Counted from the stretch's first letter, positions 1 to 6,269 are shown. The stretch is DNA of 7,310 bases from Lachnospiraceae bacterium UBA3732 (GCA_002372545.1 DFHD01000077.1:1-7310), one strand, 5' to 3'. Numbers and translations are program-made. The notes: generated by a model from the letters alone, not told the origin.

Positions 1-678
1 CTGTATCTTCTTCTGTGTCTTGATGGCTGTCTGCCCGACATAGCCGGCCACCAGGTCGCCCCGGTCCACCTCCACCAGATGTCCCTTGGAAAGTATGCCG
101 ATATCCTTATAGATGTCGGCCAGCATCCTGGCCACCGTGGTCTTTCCCGTCCCGGGATTGCCGGTAAATACAAGATGCATGCTGACGGGCACATTATGGA
201 AGCCCATCTCCCGTCGCTTTTTCTGCACCAGCATGAAGCTGGCGGTATCCTTGATGTCCTCCTTGATGAGCCTCAGCCCGATCAGCTGATCCAGCCTGTC
301 ATAGGGACTGCCCTGCTTTCCGAGCACGCTTTTCACGCTGCTGGCCAGCCGGCTTTCCAGCATGCCGGACTTCATGACGCGCGTGAGATACTCTCTCGTC
401 ACGCCCAGCTTCCCGGCCTCCGGCTGGATAAAGAGACGGTTGCCGGTGATCATATCCTGCAGCAGAAATCCTTCCGGATCATTCCTGCGGTAGATCTTCA
501 GATGCCGGAGCTGAAAGAAATGCGAATACTTTTCTCCCCCCGCCGAATAATCCACTTCAAGGATGCCCTCCTCCTGACGGAGTACGGCATCATGCCCAAG
601 CTGTTTTATCTTTTCATCACCCGCACGGGATATGATCCTTACCGGACCAATTTCCAAAACCGGACCCGACCTTTCCAA
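1..678 (-). CDS. AAA+ ATPase of the CbxX/SpoVK family, 3' end beyond the window
   Basis: The gene enters from the CoA-transferase side and runs off the left edge; about 226 residues are visible. From a TTG start at 678, a Walker A motif GNPGTGKT lies at residues 173-180, preceded by the family's LIGL..IKEDIK stretch (about 134-143) and followed by an aromatic pore-loop-like GYVGQTA (212-218). These are typical of the CbxX/CfqX/SpoVK group of hexameric AAA+ remodelling ATPases. Walker B and the arginine finger would lie outside the window. The roughly 125 residues before the AAA module form an extra N-terminal region that I do not recognise. The frame is open back to a stop at 790-792, but no ATG occurs before residue 76, inside the conserved run. 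TTG at 678 (GGTGA just upstream) or TTG at 657 are therefore the candidate starts. It follows the CoA-transferase by 61 bp with no clear terminator. The family is well supported; the partner protein is unknown. Confidence 0.85.
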   Translation of the reverse strand, partial: MERSGPVLEIGPVRIISRAGDEKIKQLGHDAVLRQEEGILEVDYSAGGEKYSHFFQLRHLKIYRRNDPEGFLLQDMITGNRLFIQPEAGKLGVTREYLTRVMKSGMLESRLASSVKSVLGKQGSPYDRLDQLIGLRLIKEDIKDTASFMLVQKKRREMGFHNVPVSMHLVFTGNPGTGKTTVARMLADIYKDIGILSKGHLVEVDRGDLVAGYVGQTAIKTQKKIQ

Positions 679-739
679 AGCTTCACCGTTTCCTTTCCTT
701 TCCTTTTCTGCCAGCGTGGCGCTGCACAGACTTCCAATT

Positions 740-2080
740 TCACCTCTTATTCGACCGTCTCCAGATCTTCCTCTCCTCCGCCTCGCGGATCAGTTTATCC
801 CGGAAGGCAGGGTGGGCAATGGAGATGATCCCCTCTGCTCTCTCCCAGGTGGAGCGCCCCTCCAGATTGATAACGCCGTACTCCGTAGCCAGAAAATAGA
901 TCTGGCTTCTGGGCGAGGTTATGATATCCCCGTTAAACTGCGGCATGATCCGCGAATGGGTCGAGCCCTCGCTGTCCACATATATGGATGGCATGCAGAT
1001 AAACGCCTTGCCGCCCCGGGATGCGGAAGCGCCGATCAGAAAATCCAGCTGGCCGCCCGTGCCGGAAAGATGCCGGGAGCCGGAGCTCTCCGCCGCAACC
1101 TGACCGTAAAGATCCACCGATACACAGCTGTTGATGGATACCATATTATCGATCTCGGCAATGACGCCGGGCCTGTTCACATATTCCAGCGGATACGCCA
1201 GTATCCCCGGGTTATCATCCAGCCAGTCATAGAGATCATGGCTGCCCACGGCGCAGCCGAACACGCCCTTTCCCGGGTCGATCTTCTTCCGGGCATTGGT
1301 GAGCTTGCCTGCCAGATACATGCTGAGATAAGCATCCGAGCAAAGCTCCGTATGCATGCCGAGGTCCTGCAGGTCGGACTGGGCGATGATCTCACCCACA
1401 GCCGTAGGCGTGCTGCCGATGCCGAGCTGGAGCGTCGCTCCATCCACGATATATGGCAGGATATGCTGGGCGATCCGACGGTCCGTCTCTGTCGGCTCAG
1501 GTGAGATCACCTCCGGGAAGGCCTCATGCTCCCCTTCCACCACATGATCCACCTGGGAAATATGAATGCACTCATCATAGCCGCCCCTGACCTTCGGCAG
1601 GTGCTCGTTCACCTCGACAATCACCACATCCGCCACTCTGGCAATGGGCGCCGCAACGCCTGTATTCACGGAAAAATGGAAATAGCCGTGCCGGTCCATG
1701 GGCGAAACGCTGACCATGCAGACGTTCACATTCAGGAAGAATTCATAATAATCCGCATTATGATGAAAGACCATGGGAATATAATAGCAAAGCCCTTTAT
1801 CCGACAGCCGCCGCTCATAGGATGAGCAATGCCAGCTGTGATAAACAAAATGCTCCTGGGTATCGTCGCACTCCACCGCCATAATAGGCCCGGACAGAAG
1901 ATTCCCCCGGATCTTCACGTCGTGCAGCTCATCCCTACGCTTCGCCAGCGCCCTGTCCAGAAGCACCGGTTTTCCCAAAGTGCTGGTATAATCCACCCAG
2001 TCACCGCTCTTTACCACCTGCACTGCCTCCTCCGGCGTGCAGAGCTTCTTTTTATATTCTGCATAAAAATCCGGCAGCAT
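740..2080 (-). CDS. Butyryl-CoA:acetate / 4-hydroxybutyrate CoA-transferase family protein
   Basis: This 446-residue cytoplasmic enzyme of the acetyl-CoA hydrolase/transferase family moves CoA between acyl-CoA and a carboxylate. In gut Clostridia this is the last step of butyrate formation, taking acetate as acceptor. Seen in the sequence: an N-terminal domain with KSGDWVDYT (24-32) and SPMDRHGYF (126-134), a QLGIG turn (218-222), the presumed catalytic glutamate E245 in LGMHTELCSD, and the oxyanion/CoA loop SGTGGQ (339-344) followed by LDF. The C-terminal ATEYGVINLEGRSTWERA region (398-415) is also characteristic. Length matches the family (about 440-450). The ATG at 2080 has a strong GGGGGTGA Shine-Dalgarno about five bases upstream. 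From remembered family sequences it looks closest to But enzymes, but substrate choice (butyryl-, 4-hydroxybutyryl-, propionyl-CoA) cannot be read from motifs alone. It has its own candidate promoter and may be co-transcribed with the downstream ATPase. Confidence 0.9.
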   Translation of the reverse strand: MLPDFYAEYKKKLCTPEEAVQVVKSGDWVDYTSTLGKPVLLDRALAKRRDELHDVKIRGNLLSGPIMAVECDDTQEHFVYHSWHCSSYERRLSDKGLCYYIPMVFHHNADYYEFFLNVNVCMVSVSPMDRHGYFHFSVNTGVAAPIARVADVVIVEVNEHLPKVRGGYDECIHISQVDHVVEGEHEAFPEVISPEPTETDRRIAQHILPYIVDGATLQLGIGSTPTAVGEIIAQSDLQDLGMHTELCSDAYLSMYLAGKLTNARKKIDPGKGVFGCAVGSHDLYDWLDDNPGILAYPLEYVNRPGVIAEIDNMVSINSCVSVDLYGQVAAESSGSRHLSGTGGQLDFLIGASASRGGKAFICMPSIYVDSEGSTHSRIMPQFNGDIITSPRSQIYFLATEYGVINLEGRSTWERAEGIISIAHPAFRDKLIREAEERKIWRRSNKR

Positions 2081-2112
2081 ATTTTCACCCCCCGGTGTAC
2101 ATACATTTTTTC

Positions 2113-2121
2113 ATTATCACA
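2113..2121 (-). promoter_or_regulatory. Extended -10 promoter of the CoA-transferase gene
   Basis: Reading the minus strand, TGTGATAAT (2121 to 2113) is an extended -10 element (TGn plus GATAAT). It would start transcription near 2106 and give a leader of about 26 bases containing the GGGGGTGA ribosome site. No good -35 hexamer is found 16-18 bases upstream; that place is occupied by palindromes (2132-2154). Prediction from sequence only. Confidence 0.5.
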
Positions 2122-2131
2122 GTTTAGGTAT

Positions 2132-2154
2132 GCCACGTGGCCGGCTGCCCGGCC
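2132..2154. other. Overlapping GC-rich palindromes in the CoA-transferase leader
   Basis: Two perfect inverted repeats overlap here: the 10-bp palindrome GCCACGTGGC (2132-2141) and GGCCGG-N4-CCGGCC (2139-2154). They lie where the -35 of the CoA-transferase promoter would be. No T-run follows on either strand, so this is not a standard intrinsic terminator for the upstream phosphoesterase gene. An operator or a small RNA hairpin are both possible. Confidence 0.4.
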
Positions 2155-2221
2155 GTTTCAGCGGCACTTCCTGTGCATTTGCGGCATCCACCGAAGTCTG
2201 CCACTCACACCAGCCGCCTAT

Positions 2222-3541
2222 TCAATATTCTTCTCCTGTCACATCGATCAGCACATATTCCGATATAGTGCCCGTCTTGAACTTGATCGCCCAGTCCGAA
2301 ATACCTGATGTAACAATAAAGACCGAATTTCCTCTGTTCTTTCTGCCATAGGTGCTGTCATTCACTCCCAGAAGCTCACCCACGAAGGTGATCGGGATCA
2401 GCTGGCCGCCATGGGTATGACCGGAAAGGACGAGATCAGCCCCGGCCTTTTCCTCCGCCCCGTAATCGTTGGGCTGATGGTCCAGCATGATGATATACTT
2501 CTGCTTATCCTGCCCTTCCAGCACCTCGGCCGCCGTCTTACGGGATTCCTCCGACGCATCCTGTCTGCCAGCCAGAAGAATGCCATCCCCGATTTCCACC
2601 ACCTCATCCTCCAGAATGGTCACATGATTCTTCTGAAGCTCAGCCCTGAGATCCTGCTCATCAAAGGACCGGGAATGGAAATAGCCCTTATCATGATTTC
2701 CAAACACATAATAGACGCCGTAGGTCGTTTTCATCTCCCCAAGCGCCTCGCAGGCCCGGACCATGTCCTCTGTTAAGGTACCGTCATCCACAAAGTCCCC
2801 TGTGATGACCAGAATGTCCGGCGACGTCTTTTGGATCCGTTCCATTTCCCGGGCAAACCTCTCGCCATCCAGAGTCGTACCCAGGTGGGAATCCGCAATC
2901 AAGGCGATGCGGAAGGACGGCACGCCGATGCTCTTTTCCGTCTCCACACGGTAAGTGGTTTCCCGGACATGATTCACATTGAGATACCCGTAGATCAGAT
3001 AGGCCGCCGTAAAGATCAGAACAAATATGCCGGTCCAGTACGGGCGGAACCTGCTGCTCTTCGTCTTATTCCCATGCGCCGCAGTTTTCTCTGCGCCTTT
3101 TGTTATATTATCCGGTGTCCCCCCAGCCGATGCTCCTTCTATTTCACTTTCGGCTGTGTTTCTTTCTAATGCGGTTACTGCATTGTTTCCCAGTATTTCT
3201 CCAGCCGATGCGGTTTGGGCTGCACCTTCGGCGTTGTTTTCGGATATTTTCTCAGCAGAAGACTCGCCGCGCTTAAATATCCTCCGCAGGATCATGCTGA
3301 TAAGATCGCCCACCAGCCAGAAAATGGCCAGATGCAGCATGACAATAATTGTATTGATCGCATCAAAAACACTAAAAAAACCGAAGAGAATAAGCGGCAC
3401 CGCACCAATCAGACGGCTCAGCCACTTACTGTCTCCGGATATTTTTCTCACAATGCCAAAGCGGCGAAAACGCGACCAAAGATAGAGAAACGCTCCGAGC
3501 GTTGCACCAAGAACAAGTATCAGCACAATTATCCAAAGCAT
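2222..3541 (-). CDS. Membrane-anchored metallophosphoesterase (calcineurin-like, YkuE/YaeI type)
   Basis: A 439-residue protein. Three hydrophobic segments lie near the N-terminus (about 2-22, 43-60, 62-84), then a polar, repeat-rich linker (about 91-165), a fourth membrane segment (about 168-188), and a calcineurin-like phosphoesterase domain (about 210-435). All dimetal-site motifs are present: DSH (D217, H219), GDFVDD (D249), GNHD (N282, H283), a histidine at 355 (LDHQP), and GHTHGGQ (H375, H377). Such proteins hydrolyse phosphoester or pyrophosphate bonds; membrane members often act on lipid or envelope substrates, but the substrate here is not predictable. The topology suggests a domain held at the membrane surface. 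The ATG at 3541 has a strong GGGGAGG site seven bases upstream. It has its own promoter (3609-3637) and is separated from its neighbours by 141 and 240 bp, so it is probably monocistronic. The extra multi-pass N-terminal part and linker are unusual compared with short YkuE-like members. Confidence 0.9.
   Translation of the reverse strand: MLWIIVLILVLGATLGAFLYLWSRFRRFGIVRKISGDSKWLSRLIGAVPLILFGFFSVFDAINTIIVMLHLAIFWLVGDLISMILRRIFKRGESSAEKISENNAEGAAQTASAGEILGNNAVTALERNTAESEIEGASAGGTPDNITKGAEKTAAHGNKTKSSRFRPYWTGIFVLIFTAAYLIYGYLNVNHVRETTYRVETEKSIGVPSFRIALIADSHLGTTLDGERFAREMERIQKTSPDILVITGDFVDDGTLTEDMVRACEALGEMKTTYGVYYVFGNHDKGYFHSRSFDEQDLRAELQKNHVTILEDEVVEIGDGILLAGRQDASEESRKTAAEVLEGQDKQKYIIMLDHQPNDYGAEEKAGADLVLSGHTHGGQLIPITFVGELLGVNDSTYGRKNRGNSVFIVTSGISDWAIKFKTGTISEYVLIDVTGEEY
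3123..3248 (-). repeat. Degenerate 78-bp repeat encoding the phosphoesterase linker
   Basis: The 11-mer CCAGCCGATGC on the plus strand occurs at 3123-3133 and again at 3201-3211, exactly 78 bases (26 codons) apart, with weaker similarity continuing. In protein the units align as N-[NT]-A-E ... ASAG (102-114 and 128-140). It encodes the Ala/Glu/Asn/Gly-rich linker between membrane segments 3 and 4, which looks like an internally duplicated, fast-changing spacer rather than a folded domain. Confidence 0.5.
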
Positions 3542-3608
3542 CCGCAGTCCTCCCCATCGCCGTTAAAGAGCCTTCATGTAGCGGTTCAGCAGTTACGTTT
3601 CCGTTACC

Positions 3609-3637
3609 ATTATAACGATTCAAAGGATAATTCGCAA
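3609..3637 (-). promoter_or_regulatory. Sigma-A-type promoter of the metallophosphoesterase gene
   Basis: On the minus strand, TTGCGA (-35, 3637-3632) is separated by 17 bases from a perfect TATAAT (-10, 3614-3609). The predicted start is near 3602, giving a leader of about 60 bases that ends in the GGGGAGG ribosome site. The -35 falls inside the degenerate third copy of the 66-bp repeat that derives from the bioB 3' end. Confidence 0.7.
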
Positions 3638-3823
3638 GATGTTCCGCTGCATGCGCTTCCCAGCCTCTTTCAGCATCTCCCTGCCCTGCCTGGGTTCACT
3701 ATGTCCGAATGCGTTTCACAAACGCCCTGCTTCCTTCAGCATTTCCCTGCAATGCTGTAGTTTGCTATGTCCAAATATGGTTTACAGTCGCCCTGCTTCC
3801 TTCAGCATCTCCCTGTCCTGCCG
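3626..3823 (-). repeat. 66-bp tandem repeat, about three copies, overlapping the bioB 3' end
   Basis: Reading the minus strand, copy 1 (3823-3758) contains the last 13 codons of bioB plus its TAA. Copy 2 (3757-3692) matches copy 1 at about 50 of 66 bases, including an in-frame TGA at the same place. Copy 3 (3691-3626) matches well for its first 33 bases, then aligns again after losing about 8 bases that include the stop. The unit is exactly 22 codons, so the frame is kept. REMLKEAG is encoded in all three copies. The only changes among copies within those codons are synonymous. Confidence 0.85.
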
Positions 3824-4744
3824 GGTGGTCATGCCGGTCGTAGTCAGCATATTGCCTGTGATTGCCGCGCTTGCCCCTCCCCGGAAGGCAGAAATCCCGC
3901 CGCCTCCCAATAGCTTTCTTCCTGCCGCAAGACGGATATCCGCCTCCGGATTGATGAACCGGAACATGGCAACAGTTCGGAGAATCTCGTCCGCAGATAA
4001 GGCCTCCAGATGTGCGAGCGGCGTACCGGGAATAGGCGTCAGTACATTGATGGGAATGGACCGGATTCCCAGCTCCTCCAAGGTAAGTGCCATATCCATC
4101 CGGTCACGGAAGGTCTCTCCCATTCCTATGATCCCACCTGAGCAGACACTTAGGCCAGCAGCCTGTGCCCGCCGGATATTGGCCACCTTGTCATCGAAAG
4201 TATGTGTCGTGCAGATCATGGGGAAGAAATATCTGCCGGTCTCAAGATTATTATGATATCTTGTCACGCCCGCCTCATGGAGCCGCCTGAACTCTTCAGC
4301 AGTAAGAAACCCGAGAGATGCACAGAGTCCGATCCCGGTCTTCTCCTTGAGTGTCCTGTAGATTTCCAGTATTTTTTCGAAATCATCCGCTGAAGGTCCT
4401 CTTCCGGAAGTAACTACAGCAAAACGGTTAACGCCCTCTCGTTCATGTTCTATGGCGGCTTCAAGAATCTCTTTCACAGAAAGAAGCGGATGCACATCGC
4501 ATGAGGTATGATGATGCGCCGACTGGGCACAGAATTTGCAGTTTTCGCCGCATTTTCCGCTTTTCCCGTTAATGACTGCACAGAGGTCCGTATGCGCACC
4601 GGAAAAATGCTCCCTGAGCCGGTCCGCATACATTGAGAGAAGCTTCCTGTCGCTGTATTGCAGGAAATCAAGCTGATCCCGGGGACCGAGCCTCCTTCCC
4701 TCAATAATCTCATCCGTCAGTTTTTTCAATTCCTGTTCATTCAT
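3782..4744 (-). CDS. bioB: Biotin synthase (radical SAM), anaerobe-type
   Basis: A 320-residue radical SAM enzyme that inserts sulfur into dethiobiotin, the last step of biotin synthesis. The 4Fe-4S/SAM motif is C65-x3-C69-x2-C72. Other family landmarks are YHNNLETG (163-170), TTHTFDDKV (179-187), CSGGIIGMGE (201-210), PINVL (231-235) and the RLAAGR segment (271-276). Against remembered E. coli BioB, two auxiliary-cluster cysteines have counterparts (C141 for Cys128, C201 for Cys188) and R271 corresponds to Arg260, but the Cys97 position is Ala109. Extra cysteines occur at 55, 82 and 178. This suggests the auxiliary cluster differs from the classical 2Fe-2S one. The ATG at 4744 is preceded by AGGA eight bases upstream. 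It follows the symporter gene by 96 bp with no convincing promoter or terminator, so they are probably one operon under the promoter at 6215-6242. No other biotin-synthesis gene is in view. The last codons belong to a tandem repeat. Confidence 0.95.
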   Translation of the reverse strand: MNEQELKKLTDEIIEGRRLGPRDQLDFLQYSDRKLLSMYADRLREHFSGAHTDLCAVINGKSGKCGENCKFCAQSAHHHTSCDVHPLLSVKEILEAAIEHEREGVNRFAVVTSGRGPSADDFEKILEIYRTLKEKTGIGLCASLGFLTAEEFRRLHEAGVTRYHNNLETGRYFFPMICTTHTFDDKVANIRRAQAAGLSVCSGGIIGMGETFRDRMDMALTLEELGIRSIPINVLTPIPGTPLAHLEALSADEILRTVAMFRFINPEADIRLAAGRKLLGGGGISAFRGGASAAITGNMLTTTGMTTRQDREMLKEAGRL

Positions 4745-4840
4745 ATTCTAAATCCTGTTCCTCTTATATACGGCTTACTGTCATCTATTTTATTCTATGA
4801 TGCTGGGGTCAAAAGGTATTTTGATATCCGGAATGTTTAG

Positions 4841-6205
4841 TTATGCCGTTTTTCTCTCTCCGATTGAGAAGAGTGCGAGCAGAAGAGAAATCCCCATGCC
4901 GATCAGTGTAATATACGGCATAACTGCCGCCGGAACGCCGATGCCGGGCAGGAATTTCGGAAAATAACTGTTTAACAGGCCCACAAGGCCGCCGCCGATC
5001 ACTGCCGCAAACCATACCGGCTTCCTGAGCTTTCTCTTTCCGCTGACAAGAATCGCCACAAGCAGCGGGAAGATCACACCCGGCGTATAAATGGAGTAAG
5101 CGTTCGTCAGAAGGTTCATGATATCGCCCCGGCCGATATTCACCAGAATGACCGCCAGGATACCGATCACGCCAACTGTGATCCGGGTCAGCCTCACGCT
5201 GTCCTTTTTCAGAATATCCTTTACAAAAATAGCCGACGCATTGATGATGCATGTATCGGTCGAAGAAAGGATGGCAGAAAGCAGGGCAAACAGAATAAGT
5301 ACCGAAGCCCAGCCCGGAAGAAGCCCGATCACATACATCAGAGCTCCGCTGTCCTTTAGTTCATCGGACGTGATATTTCCTCTCACCCACATGCCGATCA
5401 TCGTGATGACCAGCGCAAAGGCCGCAAAGATCAGACCTGCCATAAGCGCGGATCTCTTCGCCGTTTTTTCATTCCGGGATATAAAATTGCGGGAAAGAAT
5501 GTCCGGACCGAGGAAGTAGACGCCCCCGATGACAAACAGCTGCGTAAACCAGTTCACCGGACGGTAACTCTCATTGATCAGCTCCACCGGAATTGCCGCT
5601 GTATTCCCCTTCACGAAATAGAGATAAACAAAGGCAAGGATCATGCCGGCCAGGATGATCAGGAGCTGGATCCTGTCCGTCCGTACCACAGAGAGCTGAC
5701 CGCCAAGCATGGTATACAGAATGACCACGAGAGAAACGATAAGCGAGATCATACGGTTGGATTTTCCCAGCGCGAAGCTGAGTAGGCTGTTCATGGCCGC
5801 AAGCTGGCCGGCGATCACACCAATCCAGGAGATTACGATCACCAAAGCAAGAAGCGTCTCCGCTCCCTTTCCGACCGTAATTCCTGCCAGGTCCGGAAGG
5901 GTGTCCGCTCCGGTCGCCCGGATTTTTTCCGAAAGAAAAAGGGATTGCAGAATAAGCCCGATGGAGCCAAAAAGAAGCCACCATATGCCGGGAAAACCGA
6001 TTTTGTTCACGGTATCCGCGACACCTATGGTGGATGAAGCGCCGATCACAGTTGCCAGCAATGTCATTGTTACAGCGGAGCTGCCCTGTTTTTTTCCGGC
6101 CGTTACATAATCCCGAAAGGACTCCACCTGTCTTCTGTCCATCACCGCCACTGCAATAAAGATCAGTAAGTATAAGCACAGTGCGATTAAAAATGTAGTA
6201 TTCAT
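4841..6205 (-). CDS. SSS-family sodium:solute symporter, possibly for biotin or a precursor
   Basis: A 454-residue inner-membrane protein with about 12-13 hydrophobic segments, the usual size and layout of the solute:sodium symporter family (SSS/SLC5; LeuT fold). Family marks: a first helix followed by SFRDYVTAGKKQG (29-41), a GASSTIG stretch (55-61), the signature-like GGQLSVVRTDRIQ (168-180), and LSSTDTCIINASAIFVKD (313-330), whose serine/threonine residues match the Na2 sodium site. An ATG at 6235 would add ten residues but lies inside the promoter and operator, so I chose the ATG at 6205, whose protein begins directly with the first membrane helix. That start has no ribosome-binding site. 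The gene lies upstream of bioB under a BirA-like operator. Substrate is inferred from this context only: biotin, dethiobiotin or another pathway intermediate. The family also includes PanF (pantothenate) and the mammalian multivitamin transporter SMVT, so vitamins are within its range. Confidence 0.88.
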   Translation of the reverse strand: MNTTFLIALCLYLLIFIAVAVMDRRQVESFRDYVTAGKKQGSSAVTMTLLATVIGASSTIGVADTVNKIGFPGIWWLLFGSIGLILQSLFLSEKIRATGADTLPDLAGITVGKGAETLLALVIVISWIGVIAGQLAAMNSLLSFALGKSNRMISLIVSLVVILYTMLGGQLSVVRTDRIQLLIILAGMILAFVYLYFVKGNTAAIPVELINESYRPVNWFTQLFVIGGVYFLGPDILSRNFISRNEKTAKRSALMAGLIFAAFALVITMIGMWVRGNITSDELKDSGALMYVIGLLPGWASVLILFALLSAILSSTDTCIINASAIFVKDILKKDSVRLTRITVGVIGILAVILVNIGRGDIMNLLTNAYSIYTPGVIFPLLVAILVSGKRKLRKPVWFAAVIGGGLVGLLNSYFPKFLPGIGVPAAVMPYITLIGMGISLLLALFSIGERKTA

Positions 6206-6214
6206 AATATGTAC

Positions 6215-6242
6215 ATTATAGCACCGCCGGAACATTTGTCAA
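6215..6242 (-). promoter_or_regulatory. Near-consensus promoter of the symporter-bioB operon
   Basis: On the minus strand, a perfect TTGACA (-35, 6242-6237) and a perfect TATAAT (-10, 6220-6215) are 16 bases apart. The predicted start is at about 6208-6207, only a few bases before the ATG at 6205, which implies a leaderless or nearly leaderless transcript. The -35 lies inside the inverted repeat at 6236-6269, the arrangement expected of repression by promoter occlusion. Confidence 0.8.
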
Positions 6243-6269
6243 CCAAAATGCACATATATAATTTGACAA
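6236..6269. promoter_or_regulatory. Inverted repeat resembling a BirA biotin operator
   Basis: On the plus strand the site reads TTGTCAACC-N16-ATTTGACAA, with perfect 7-bp arms (TTGTCAA / TTGACAA). The BirA operator form remembered from E. coli is TTGTAAACC-N16-GGTTTACAA, and Firmicutes use TTGTTAACC-type half-sites. The left half differs from the E. coli form at one base and the right half at three; the 16-base spacing is the same. It overlaps the -35 of the operon carrying bioB, which supports repression by the biotin protein ligase BirA when biotin is plentiful. BirA itself is not in the window. Confidence 0.65.

Noticed and set aside
632..1504. Plus-strand open frame of 290 codons opposite the CoA-transferase
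   Set aside because: It lies wholly antisense to a well-supported enzyme gene, has no ribosome site that stands out, and its product has no recognisable motif; it reflects GC-rich codon complementarity.
2139..2154. Intrinsic terminator after the metallophosphoesterase gene
   Set aside because: The stem is perfect but only 6 bp and has no T-run on either strand.
3639..4256. Plus-strand open frame with a protein repeat (PASFSISL three times)
   Set aside because: The repeat is only the antisense reading of the 66-bp units, and the rest is antisense to bioB.
4745..4840. Separate promoter for bioB in the 96-bp gap after the symporter
   Set aside because: TTGACC and TAAAAT occur but are only 14 bases apart; no other pair is convincing, so shared transcription from 6215-6242 is preferred.
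4809..6179. Other long minus-strand frames within the symporter gene
   Set aside because: They are out-of-frame shadows of the membrane protein and lack its hydrophobic pattern and family motifs.
6206..6235. N-terminal extension of the symporter to the ATG at 6235
   Set aside because: The extra ten codons cover the -10 and overlap the operator, add charged residues before the first helix, and have no ribosome site.
6236..6262. Plus-strand promoter TTGTCA-15-TATAAT pointing away from the symporter
   Set aside because: The 15-base spacing is too short for good function and no plausible plus-strand gene follows.
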